Assembly (NCBI GenBank): GCA_033964015.1
Contig: CM066918.1
Coordinates: forward strand, 28,851,387 to 28,915,386
Length of the DNA stretch: 64,000 nt
DNA from: Scolanthus callimorphus
Taxonomy: Eukaryota; Cnidaria; Anthozoa; Actiniaria; Edwardsiidae
Reading direction: 5' to 3'
Program-made: the position numbers and the translations under genes
The notes under the pieces: generated by a model
Seen by the model: only the letters and a program-made list of their open reading frames with translations
Databases searched by the model: none
What the model was told of the DNA's origin: nothing
Shown here: one piece after another, positions 1 through 10,341 of the stretch
Numbering within the stretch: the stretch's first letter is position 1
Layout of the letters: each line of letters begins with the position of its first letter

Positions 1-260
1 AACCTAAAAACAAATGCAGCTCTTCTAGGAAGAATTTTGTGTGAACTTAAGCATCTCTTAACAGCTGTTTCTGTAACATTATCATTCTGTGTTTAACCTT
101 AACTACTACTAACCTAGTCTGCTTGTAGGCAGCAGAGGGTTGTTTTTGCAGTGACCGGGAGCAGCCCAGGAGTTATTGACTGTCACTACCATCTTAGATT
201 TTGGAGTGGGGTGTTAACTCCACAAGTAAGCTACTACAAACCCACTGATGTGTTACTAAC

Positions 261-690
261 CTTAGATAGACAATTAGCTGCAAATGCTGCTGCAGTGGTG
301 AATGAGGTAAAAAAAGTAGCACCCGCAGCTGTCGATATGGTATGCTTCATCCTTGTCCTAACATCTCGCGCACCACCAGCATGTCGGAAGGTATTAATAA
401 ACACAAACACGTCATCAACCCCTATACCGATGATGATAAACAAGGATGCCCCACTTAGGATGGTGACTGTTGGGATTCCGAAGACGACACGGTAGAAGAA
501 GTAGGCGATTGGTAGGGAGGCTATAATGCTCAGGATGCCAAAAATGGTTAAAAATAAGGAGCAGGTTAGGGTGAACATCAAAGCGACAATGAGGATGAGA
601 GTGTACTTGGCCAGGTGGACATCATTCCATAAAGTGGACTTCACCAGGTAGTCATACACTTTGGGGCCACCATACAACACTTCCACATTA
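261..690 (-). CDS. RND/Dispatched-like gene, coding exon 2 (sterol-sensing region)
   Basis: The acceptor AG lies at 691-692 and the donor GTTAGT begins at 260. The exon encodes a LAKYTLILIVALMF-type helix, two further helices, the GIGVDD motif in the fourth helix, and the SFTTAAAFAANCLSK stretch. The paired aspartates are the proton-relay position of RND permeases and are both present, so the protein is predicted to be transport-competent. Confidence 0.85.
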
Positions 691-3600
691 CTATGGAAAA
701 AAAGACGCGAAAAAGGTTATGCAAGCTAGGATCAGTTGGAGGATTTAGAAAATTGTTTAGAAAAAAAATGTTTAGAAAAATTAGCACTGGGTAGGGTCAG
801 TAGCCAATTTAAGGCCACTACAAAAAACAAATATATTTAATAATTAACTAACATTACAAAAAACAAATATATTTAATAATTAACTAACATAGTGATACAC
901 TGCCTGCAAATGGTTAAAGCAAGATTTTCCAAAACTTCACAAGATCAAGGCTTAAGACAATCAAAGACTGCTCCTCATGCATTCTCTGTACTTTGCATTA
1001 ATTTTTCAAAAAGATTGCAAGACAGCTCTCTAAAAATCACAGATTTTGAGAAACCCTTAGAATTTCATCCCTAAATGATAATCCCCCTAAATTGATCATG
1101 ACAGCAGGATAATATTAATAATGGATAGAATATGAGGAAGCTTATTAATTATAATCCATCTGCTGTGGTCCTTTGGCTACTTATCATACTTATCTAAATA
1201 CAGTGTTTTAACTGGATAAAAGGAGATCAGATGTCTGTTACCATGGAAATATGAAGTCAACTCTGATCACAGGCTTCCCAGGATCATTAAGCGAACTTTA
1301 GAGTTGATAGTTTGCAGTTTTATAGTATCGCTGTGTGAAGTTTGACTGAGTTCGATAAGCGCTAAAATATGAGTATCTACAAAAAATAAAAAAGTTTGAA
1401 ATTCCCTTATCTAGTCCTTTAGTACTTCAATAAATCACTACTTGCATTTATTCGCTCAGAAATACACTTTTAAGCGAGTTATAGCCAATTTTATTGTCAC
1501 CTCTCACACTACTATATGTTCTGGAAGGCCGCAAACTGCAAAATTCCGAACGCTCAGCGATCCACAAATTTCCCTTGATTTTTCCCCAAAAATCATCGTC
1601 GCTTGCTCAAACAAACCTCACATAATAAAAGTAAAACTATTCAGCTTTGTTGTTTACCTTTCTCATGGAAATCAAACCCTCTCTGGCTGATATAAATGGC
1701 GAATCTTTTCAGCCTCGTCCATTCGTCCTGAGAGCAATGGCAGCCCCGCCAGTCAAGTCCGTTCCAAAACCCAAATCGTTGAGACATTTTTTCTCCAGTC
1801 GAGGGGTGGGCCAGACATTGTGTCAGGCTCTAGTCACGGTTCCCGTCCTAGACCCGGTAAAACGTTTTTGCGCGTGATTGTTGGATTTGAATCAATCAAG
1901 TCTTGCCGGTCACGCCTTCGCACGCAAAAAAGTTTTACCGGGGTCTAGGACGGGAAGTGACTAGAGCCTGAAACAATGTCTGGCCCACCCCTCGACTGGA
2001 GAAAAAATGTCTCAATGGCTGGTGTTTTGGAACGGACTTGACTGGCGGGGCCGCCATTGCTCTCAGGACGAATAGAAGAAGGCTGAAAAGATTCGCCATT
2101 TATATCAGCCAGAGAGGGTTTGATTTCCACGAGAAAGGTAAACAACAAAGCTGAATAGTTTTACTTTTATTATGCAAGGTTTGTTTGAGCAAGCGACGAT
2201 GATTTTTAGGAGAAAATCGAGGGAAATTTGTGGATCGCTGAGCGTTCGGAATTTTGCAGTTTGCGGCTTTCCAGAACATATAGTAGTGTGAGAGGTGACA
2301 ATAAAATTGGCTATAACTCGCTTAAAAGTGTATTTCTGAGCGAATAAACGCAAGTAGTGATTTATTGAAGTACTAAAGGACTAGATAAGGGTATTTTTCA
2401 AACTTTTTTTATTTTTCGTAGATACTCATATTGGGCAATTCCAGAAAATAAAGGTACCCTCCCCACGGGCGGCACTAGTTTTTGACCCCCCCATGCATCC
2501 AGAATTTCCAAAATGGTTTACCCCCCCATGCATATAGAATTCCGGGCAGGTTAAAGAAATCCAGCTTCGAAAACCCCCCCTTGCAATCAGAATTCCGAGC
2601 TCTTAAACCCCCCCATCCCATCGGAATTTCCAAATGCCGCCCGTGGGGGGGGGGTACCTTTATTTTCTGGAATTGCCCATTTTAGTGCTTTTCGAACTCA
2701 GTCAAACTTCCCACAGCGACACTATAAAACTGCAAACTATCAACTCTAAAGTTCGCTTAATGATCCTGGGAAGCCTGTGCTCTGATGAACAAATGATATT
2801 TATGACAAAACATGCCACCTACAGTATATGGAAAAGGTAAAGTTTCAATTTAATAAACAACTCATCATGGTTGTTATTTTCATATATGCATGTATTGTAT
2901 AGTATTTAGAAAAGAAATACTAAAAAATGTACACAAACATTTTATAGCTTATTTTTAGATGAATGTAAAGTGCATTTGGACATTAGGAAAATGTGCTATA
3001 TAAATACTTATTATTATTATTATTATTAACATTAAACCATTCACAAGACCCCATAAATGAAATTTTACTAATGAGCTTTTCTACTAAAAACTTGAAAATA
3101 TAACAGCCAGACATTCTGGTCACAATGATATCTCAGATAAGTGTCAGATAAGCTGCATTTCTTAAAGATAGCTTGGGGCATCTAACATTTGTATAGTTTT
3201 TGTTTATTAATGTTTGCATATAAACAGATTATTCATCACTGACAATAATACAAAAGATGCAGTGAAATACCAAATTTAAACCCTCCTTCGTAAAGTTGAT
3301 ACCTTCAGAAAAAATACAGGCTATTCTATTTTGAAAAATCTTTCACTTTCACTTCTCTTCTGTCCTGATTCACAAGATAATATATTTCCAATTTCTAAAA
3401 TCTCTGAAGCCAATGTAATATCCTTAAGTTTATTACATAGTCTTCTGGATGCTTCTCCTCTGCTTCATTTCTTGTAAAATGTGAGAGAATTGACATATAG
3501 TATGCAAACTAGAGAATCCATTAGTTTGATTCCCTTATTCTGATTGATAGCTTTTCTTTCTCAGGCATAATTTCTATACCCCATTGCCCCCGGGGGGGGG

Positions 3601-5194
3601 GGGACTCCCCATATTTTCAGATGGGGGTGCTCGTCCTATCCCTTAGGGTATAAAATTGACAGACGTGCTATCTCTTAGGGGTGTTTAAAATCAGCCCTAT
3701 CCCTTAGGGGAGTCTCAGAACAATCCTTGCCCAGAAATATATTGGTGCTGACACCAAAACCGATATTTACAAAGGAAACTTGGATGAAAACCCTAAAAGA
3801 CACCAAATTCGCTTTTATTTGTTTTGACCTGCCAAATTTGCTATATTTTAGGGGTAGATTCGGCGGTCGCCATGCCAAATTTGCTTTCTTTTAGGGGTAA
3901 ATTTTGTTGTTGGCCACACCCATTTTGCTACCCTTAGGGTCAAAATCAATTTTCCTGACGAGCACCCCCGTCTAAAATATTGGGAGTCCCCCCCCCGGGC
4001 CATTGCCTAACATGCTGTTCTGTTAAACATAACAATAAGCTCATTCCAATGTCTGAGTTCAAAATCTTTAGATGTTTTAATGACGTATAGTGATAAGATT
4101 ATAATATTGAGACTCCTGCTGAAGGCTTATGAAAAAAGCTGAATACCCCCTCTGTGTTCCATTCATCAGCTGTATGCATAATAAAACAGGGACTTTAATT
4201 AATATTTTCATGGTGGATAGAATAACAGCTTTGCCTATAGTGGGTGGAAATTCAGGCTTCCTGACAGTCATCCCTACTCTTGAAGTACCCCTCTCCCACG
4301 AGGTCACATGACCTCTAACTGCAAAAGGCCTATTCTTTGGTGTCAATGAAACTCATAAAACAGCTCTATAATAAACATATTTCCATGCATTAAAGAATAG
4401 GATATACACCGCTTAACTTGATTAAAGTATGTTGAGTCCAATGTGTGGCTTGAAAAAAATCCATAACCTCCACAGAAAGGGTTAAAATTTGAAGCCCCAC
4501 CTCTCTGTATAAGCAACTGTATAAGAAATAGAAGGCATTGGCCCCCTCCCACCTCCCTAGAATTTCCAAAACCCCTTCCAAGGGGAGGTATGATTTTTTT
4601 CTGGACTTACAATAATAATATTTTCAACATTTATGATGTCATTAATGGCAGACAAAAATTTCTCCAAGTTTGGTTATCTGCTTGTGTTCTCTTCTGAGAT
4701 AATGATTGTTTAAAGTTTGATGACATCATTCATAACATCATTACACCAAAAAAAGCAGAAAAGAGAAACATCACCTTCAAATTGAAATTCATAAAATGTC
4801 TGGACTTTAGAGTGAGGTCCTATTAATCCTAATAACTCCAAGATTGGACATTGGAGTGAGCAAGTGAGTGACGTCAACTCCAGAACAGAAATCAAAATAC
4901 AGGTTCCTTCAGGGTACATTTGACAAGTAATGTGTGAATATATATATTTTTTATATCATTCTCTAGGAATGTAATAAGTTTCTATTTAGTCAGACGTAAT
5001 GAAATAAATTTATTTAGTAGAAACGCACTTGCATACTGAATCCTGCAATCTGAAATCGTTAGCGTAAAACTCTCTAAAACTCTCTAAATCGAAGGAAGCA
5101 TGCTAGTGGGTTTCTACTAAAACAATTAGAAAACTCAAACTCATAGTCTAATTGTAAAATAGTGTTTTTAAAAACATTTCTATTTAGCAATTAC

Positions 5195-5252
<58 letters not shown>

Positions 5253-6646
5253 ACCTTATATCACATAAGACTTCCAGACTTTGCAATATTATAAATATTT
5301 GTGGTCACCTTTGTGGCAAAGGAAAATTTAGGTTAATTGAATTCCCACACCCTAGGATTGCCGTATCATTAAAAAATAAATTACACAAAAGGGCTAAAAG
5401 ATTAAAATGTCAGTCTGGCAGAACTAATCAATTTAAAATGTTATCATACTGTAAAGAGACGAATGCGGTTAATAAGTATTCTTTGGGATTAGTTACGTTA
5501 AAGAACAATCAGTAAATTCTAATAGTACAAAGGCCATGAAATCATTTACCATATAAATTTTTGACACTTTGAAAACAAAAAGGATGGTTACTTAGAATAA
5601 GTTTATACTCACTCAGTTGATAGTCCGTGAAGAAAGGTAATAAACTTGATAAAGTAAGCCTTCAATATTTCTTGCTGCTTTTCCCATAGTGGTCCATGTC
5701 GAATTTTATAGGGAAACCCTTTCAGAGGATAACCAAACTTGACTTGAGCGCGAAGGAATTTACTCTTTCGATTGTCTGGCGAAAAATTTGCATCTACGAA
5801 CCAATATGTGAATTGTCGACTCAGTAAAAACCTAAGAGTTTTATTAATTGATGACTGTGTTAGTTCAGAATCGTCCCCTTGCCCATCGTATAATCCATTT
5901 GAAGGAAAAAAGAAGTCTGTCAAAGATATCGCCGGTGTGCAGCCGTTGTACTTTTGCATTAAAATCGGATCGAGTTGAGCGAATTTCCACTTCCAGCAAA
6001 CATCCTGAAACCCTTCGTGGCTAAGAATGCTCTGTTCGACTCCATGGACAGCTTTCAGTCGTTCTTTTGTAAATATATTCGGTTCTCCCTCCCCTCTAGC
6101 AATGTAAACCATGTCTATGGTCCATCCAGATCTTGTCTGGGTGTCTTCGTCCTCGTTTTTAGTGGGTTTTATAGTCGGGTGTTTGTGTTTGTGGGGTTCG
6201 GGCAAAGGATCCGCAGAACGGCGCTTTCGCTTGAACATCGTCTGTTTCCAAGTGTGCGAGACATGTTTGCCGACCTCAAATGCATCTTGATTTCTCGACG
6301 CGATGTGATCTGGAATCTGGAAAGAAGATAGGGACATGTCCACATCTGTTGGAAAGTTCTTTACGGTAACGATTGCAAGGACCACAGGAATGAGTATCGC
6401 TTTGACGAGCAGAACGATAGACGGCAAGGGTCTCGTTGTGAAGAATAATGGAGGCAGCCATAGAACATGGAGGACTTTCTTCCAAAGCAGATTAATTCCT
6501 TTGAGGTAGCTCAACTTTGGCTGTCGAAAGGACAGCGAGTGACGACTTAGCAGGCCTTCTGAAAGCTCGAATGTCTCTCCTCCAGGTATTAAACTTTCTT
6601 TGAAATCATCACTTTTTTGCCGAGAGTGCCCTACTCTTTGCGGCAT
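261..6646 (-). CDS. Patched/Dispatched-type RND membrane protein (5' two exons; 3' part outside window)
   Basis: Two coding exons, 6646-5613 and 690-261, are joined by a 4.9-kb intron. Donor and acceptor phases agree: exon 1 ends after two bases of a codon and exon 2 supplies the third. Exon 1 has a basic N-terminus, a first membrane helix (around VLLVKAILIPVVLAIVTV) and a long extracellular loop. Exon 2 holds a run of membrane helices of the sterol-sensing/RND type with GIGVDDVFVF followed by TTAAAFAANCLS, the hallmark TM4 acidic pair and TM5-6 region of Dispatched and Patched proteins. In this family these proteins export or traffic sterol-linked cargo using a cation gradient. Exon 2 ends at a phase-0 GT donor at 260, so the gene continues left of base 1. 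The start is the first ATG at 6646; a TTG 15 bases upstream is open but not a likely start. Dispatched versus Patched-domain-containing subtype is not settled. Confidence 0.85.
1268..2779. mobile_element. 1.5-kb foldback DNA element with 7-bp target duplication
   Basis: Two arms of about 610 bases (1268-1878 and 1919-2779) are inverted copies separated by about 40 bases. They start CACAGGCTTCCC and end with its complement. The direct repeat CTCTGAT flanks the element at 1261-1267 and 2780-2786. The mirrored small ORFs at 1442-1690 and 2105-2353 come only from the arm symmetry. There is no transposase, so it is non-autonomous. The right arm is interrupted by a second element (2433-2678). Confidence 0.85.
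2433..2678. mobile_element. 246-bp MITE nested in the right arm of the foldback element
   Basis: Terminal inverted repeats begin GGGCAATTCCAGAAAATAAA and the flanking duplication is ATT (2430-2432 and 2679-2681). The left arm of the host foldback gives the empty site: complementing 1360-1372 yields the target with a single ATT, so the insertion is defined to the base. The interior has four C7 runs, each followed by a short related motif ending in AGAATTYC or GGAATTTC. Confidence 0.85.
2960..3030 (+). mobile_element. L2/CR1-like retroelement 3' tail ending in (ATT)n
   Basis: The segment ATGTGCTATATAAATACTTA followed by seven ATT units resembles the classic 3' end of L2-clade LINEs and the SINEs that borrow their tails. 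Only the tail is recognised; no reverse-transcriptase ORF is seen nearby. Confidence 0.5.
3589..3999. mobile_element. 411-bp MITE with 8-bp target duplication CCATTGCC
   Basis: Inverted ends contain a G or C run, then ACTCCC, ATATTTT and GGGGGTGCTCGTC. The identical octamer CCATTGCC lies at 3581-3588 and 4000-4007. An 8-bp duplication points to the hAT superfamily. The interior repeats the phrase TATCCCTTAGGGG several times. Truncated relatives are at 10620-10745 and 22785-22885. Confidence 0.8.
5194..5251. repeat. (AAT)n-(ATT)n microsatellite
   Basis: About twelve AAT units switch directly into about seven ATT units, giving a self-complementary AT-rich block. It creates a spurious Asn/Ile-rich ORF. 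Confidence 0.9.
5613..6646 (-). CDS. RND/Dispatched-like gene, coding exon 1
   Basis: Cytoplasmic N-terminus, first membrane helix, then an extracellular loop of roughly 240 residues with a dibasic KRKRRS stretch that could be a proprotein-convertase site (inference; Dispatched is known to be cleaved by furin in its first loop). The exon closes with GA before GTGAGT at 5612. The reading frame is open throughout with no indel. Confidence 0.85.
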
Positions 6647-6955
6647 ATTTTTTGTCAACAAATAAAATGGTCGACCAGACCGGCTTCAAAGCATTCGAAT
6701 GGAGGCTTTGAACTCCACATAAGGCAGTTCCGTTCGTCTTTCAATCAACCCTTATGGAAAAACCATCGTAATTTGGTTTCTAAAAGCTATTTGACGGAAA
6801 TAACTTTCTGCCATGATCAAAGGAAGGACATAATGGCTGACCACCAGTTTGTTGTTATGGATCACGTGACTTTATAATTGACATCCTGGTACCACAAGCC
6901 ACCTTCAACTCTCTACACGCGATCGCATGCAAGAATAATTCATTTTGTTTCTGTA

Positions 6956-7166
6956 CAGTGCAGGGGCGTAGCCAGGGGGGGGGGGGGGGACAGTGCAGGG
7001 GCGTAGCCAGGGGGGGGGGGCAGGGGCTTTCTCGGGAGATTTTCCCATACATTTACTGTATTTGCTGAAGGAAATTTGAATATTTTCGTCCCATGTTTTC
7101 ACTATCGCCCCCCCCCCCCCCCCATCTTCAGAAATTCCTGGCTACGCCGCTGCAGTGCAAACAAAG
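6956..7166. mobile_element. hAT-type MITE with CAGGGGCGTAGCCAGG ends
   Basis: The left end CAGTGCAGGGGCGTAGCCAG is duplicated in tandem (6956-6989 and 6990-7022), each copy followed by a long G run. The right end is a C run followed by CCTGGCTACGCCGCTGCAGTG. CAGNGGCGTAGCCAG termini are well known among animal hAT elements. There is no coding capacity. Confidence 0.75.
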
Positions 7167-7551
7167 ACGTACTTTAAAGCTGAATACCAAAGCGCAGAAA
7201 GGCGGTTAACGTTCAAAGGAATGTCTAGCTACTAAAGTTCTTTTCACTTCCTTTGTCATGCTAAAAAAAATCAATCTCGACCCCCTACGCTTTGAGCCTT
7301 GCGGCTGCATAAATTCGCGGGTAAAATAGCTTTTTGGTGTGCATTTTGTGGATCATGTATTTTCAATTAGTTCAAAAGGGTTGTTGCTAGAACGCTCTAA
7401 ACTTGTGAAAATTAACAAAAAAGTACATTTGTAAATAAAATAGCGCTAAGTCCCCCCTGTATATGAGTCCGAGAACCTACCATTTTAGCTTTCAAGTACC
7501 CCAAAATCAACCAAGTTGGTTTTCTCCTTGAATCAAACATTAAACATAGGC

Positions 7552-7915
7552 GGACCAGGGGGTGCTCGAGCACCCCCACTTTTTGAACTGGGGGGCCCGA
7601 GCACCTCCACTTTTTTATTTCAGTGATTTTGGCTCTGCAAACAACTTATTTCAAAATTTTCCGACCCCCCCCCCCCCCCCCACCCCTTCAGAAAAATAAT
7701 GGTCCGTCCCTTGCACGTAAAAAAAAGGAACAGAAGAACAGAAGCGCGTCCTTTTTGTTTCTGTTTTGTTTCTTTTGACATTAGGCTCAGAACTATTTTC
7801 ATCAAAATGTATATGAGGTAAAAAAACATGAAAAAACGAAATTATATGTCCACTTCATTTTTTGCCTCGCTGCACCCCCACCTTTTAAGGGTGCTCCGCC
7901 TGTCCGCCGCCCCTG
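7552..7915. mobile_element. MITE with GGCGGACCAGGGGGTGC ends
   Basis: The left end GGCGGACCAGGGGGTGCTC is mirrored loosely by AAGGGTGCTCCGCCTGTCCG near 7887-7907. The interior contains GAGCACCCCCAC repeats and a 17-base C run. Boundaries are approximate and no target duplication was confirmed. Confidence 0.5.
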
Positions 7916-7934
7916 TTAAAAACATCAAAGACTG

Positions 7935-8155
7935 GTTTCTCACACGGAACGTAAGCGCAAGGACGCAAGCTCATCAAAATAACAGCGACGCAAGCGTAAA
8001 CTAAACATTCAGCAGACGGCAAGCACAAGCGCAAGGGAACGCATCGTCTCGATTTTCTTGCGCTTTAATACGTTCTAGTGTGAACCATAAAAGGGAAATA
8101 TACGAGTTTGATATCCTGGCGTTGCGTTCCAGTGAGAACACCCTTAAAATTAGTT
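7935..8155. mobile_element. MITE-like repeat with GCAAGCGCAAGG motif
   Basis: It starts near ACACGGAACGTAAGCGCAAG and ends near GCGTTGCGTTCCAGTGAGAA, which are roughly inverted. Related pieces lie at 60975-61110 and 61345-61480, both inside or beside ABCG-2 introns. Confidence 0.5.
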
Positions 8156-9411
8156 GACCTATATTTATTGATATATTTCATATATGATTCGTTTTGTCTT
8201 AATAAGGCTAGAGGACGATAAATATTTATAGTGCATTTTTAAAGCAACCTGATCTGTTTTGTATATATACCAGTCAAAGAACTAATCGTGCTAATGCGAT
8301 GCATACGTGCGCCATTTTAGCTGTATCGGCTATAAAATCTAGGTGCAAAAAACATTGTGACTTATTGATACTAAAGATCCAACAGCTTTTAGAACCATGA
8401 AAAAAGTTTTTTTTAAAGTATTTAAAGAAAAGCTCATAATAAAAGATAAAATAATATGTAACTTGTTGTCATACCTATACTCTGTGTATAACTCCAACTG
8501 ATAATAGCCTTATGAGTAAATAAAGTTGATTTGATTTTGATTTGATTCATAGTAACCTAGAATGAGATACATCAAATGACTATATTGAAAATGGCACACA
8601 CTCTTTTGAACGAAAAGAAGTTTTTGAACGAAAGAAGAACGAGAAAATACGATTCTGTTAAGAGCTAGTTTATTCCATATTTTTGAATCCATGGATAGTC
8701 AATTCGAAATAAATAACAATATATTAAAATCTGAAATATTTCATGCACGTATTTGGGTAAACGATATACTTTAAAGGCAAATGCAAAAAAAGGACAAAAA
8801 AAAATGAGAACACCCTGTAGTGTATTGCCTCGCGCCATTCGACTTAATTGTATTCAAAAAAGCTACGCAACTACACAGGAAAATGTGTTCATGTTCATAC
8901 CGCGTTCTTTCCTTTTATATAAATCTAGCCTTGGATTCAACCCCAAGCCATCATTGTTCTACTTTTCTGTGACTAGGGACTCGCCACGCCCTCGCATCTA
9001 GGACGAATTAAATAGTAAATTACACTCAGCAGCGAGTCTCGTCAAAGACAAGGCTTTCTTTAAAAAAATTAAATGGGCAATTTCCCTAGTTTCAGGAGCT
9101 ATGAGAAGAGGTATCGCACATTTACTTGACGTTGCTAATTAGTGGCGAAAAGGAAGTGCATTTAAAAAAGAAATCTACGACCAGAAAACGTCTTAAAGCA
9201 GAAAATAGGCCATTTGCACTAACTGGGTCACGTGACCCCAACTACCTCTTAACGAGATGTTTTGTCAAAATTAATTCCAGAAATACAAAGAACCAATTGC
9301 TATTAGTCAGAAACTCAAGTTTCAGCTTAGAATCTCTAAACTGAAGCAAATGGCAGCGAGTTAAATTTTCAAGATTTTATTCAGAATGTATGGGATTTGG
9401 GTCACACCAAT

Positions 9412-9500
9412 GGGCGATTCCAGATATAACGCACGCGTGCTGCATGCCGGTTAAATGAGGGGTATTTGTCGAACAAACTCTTAGGAAAGCGCGCGCTGGA
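9412..9500. repeat. Dispersed repeat shared with 50738-50835
   Basis: ATTCCAGATATAACGCACGC, TGCATG, TTTGTCGAACAAACT and AAAGCGCGCGC occur in the same order and spacing at 50738-50835, downstream of an ABCG-1 exon. This is a MITE family with GC-rich ends. Confidence 0.55.
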
Positions 9501-9520
9501 TTCTGGTTGTTGTGGGAGAC

Positions 9521-9728
9521 AAAATGGGCAATAGACCTCCTCCGCTATTCCTCGGCTTGGGCGTAATGTTTTGCCCCATTTCAGATCACGTGGCATTCAC
9601 ATGAGTATTCTCTCTTTCTTTTTCTGCCACGCACCGAAGGATATATGAATATAGAAGCATTCCAAACAAAGAGAGAATACTCATGGGAATGCCACGGCAA
9701 AACATTACGCCCAAGCCGAGGAGGTCTA
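9521..9728. mobile_element. Hairpin MITE with AATAGACCTCCTC ends
   Basis: The arm around GGCTTGGGCGTAATGTTTTG is exactly complemented near 9694-9715, with an inner pair ATTCTCTCTTT/AAAGAGAGAAT. The spacer is short. It directly follows a fragment (9412-9500) shared with 50738-50835. Confidence 0.7.
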
Positions 9729-9897
9729 TTCAGAACAACGAAGGGTGCGCTCGCTTATAGCTGAAACCTTTTCCCCAACATTCACTTTGTTCTTTTTCTT
9801 TTCAAGGCGCTCAAATTATGTTGCCCGTTACTTGAATTTCTTAAAGCCATTGAAGATTTTTTTCCATCTATTAAAAAATAAACACAATGAAATTGTG

Positions 9898-9903
9898 TTT
9901 ATT
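9898..9903 (-). promoter_or_regulatory. Polyadenylation signal AATAAA for DNAJC16
   Basis: On the minus strand AATAAA begins 38 bases after the DNAJC16 stop codon, followed by an AT-rich hairpin (AATAAACACAAT/ATTGTGTTTA). The spacing suits a very short 3' UTR. Confidence 0.6.
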
Positions 9904-9941
9904 GGACGGGTTCTCTAAGGTTGAAATATCTATTTGATATT

Positions 9942-10341
9942 TCAGTCCATGACTGGCCATTCTGTCAGTTTTTGCCTTTTAATGAGTCCCTCGCTCAATT
10001 TCTCTAACCACCTTGGCAACTCTTTTCGAAGCGACAAACTCAGCACTTTTTGTCTTTTCCTTTCGTAAGCAGACCATTCGTCTACGTCACCATGGCAACT
10101 GTCACTCTCGCTTTCGTCACTGTCATTGAAACCCATCAAGTCACCGTCTTGACTCTTGAAGTACTGGGATCTAGTGAGGTCTGGTGGTTTGAAGGTCATG
10201 ACGTATTTCCGGTGACCGTTCATAGCCAATACGGTGCCAGGAATGACCTCGCCGAATTTGTTCACCTCCATTACTTCTGTACACCATTCTAGATTATCAG
10301 GTATTGACACCCAGGCAAACTTGAAAATCAGGTTATACCTC
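9942..10341 (-). CDS. DNAJC16: DNAJC16 exon 12: conserved C-terminus and stop
   Basis: Starts RYNLIFKFAWVSIPDNLEWC, contains the family motif VLAMNGHRKYVMTFKP, an acidic Ser/Asp patch, and ends PRWLEKLSEGLIKRQKLTEW then PVMD before TGA at 9944-9942. The vertebrate tail has the same WMERLLEG...SWPELD ending. Confidence 0.95.

Larger units (their letters stand above)
6647..9941. other. Intergenic region between the RND gene and DNAJC16, MITE-rich
   Basis: I see no gene here. It holds G/C-run hAT-type MITEs (6956-7166, 7552-7915), a GCAAGCGCAAGG-type element (7935-8155), an AT-rich stretch with an AATAAAGTTGATTTGATTT retroelement-like tail near 8520, and a strong hairpin at 9521-9728. The promoter of the RND gene should lie just above 6646; no clear core motif was recognised. 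Confidence 0.6.

Noticed and set aside
1442..2353. Two similar 82-residue proteins on opposite strands
   Set aside because: They are mirror images from the arms of a foldback element, with no start context or homology.
5162..5515. 117-residue Asn/Ile-rich protein
   Set aside because: It is a translation of the (AAT)n-(ATT)n microsatellite and adjoining AT-rich sequence.
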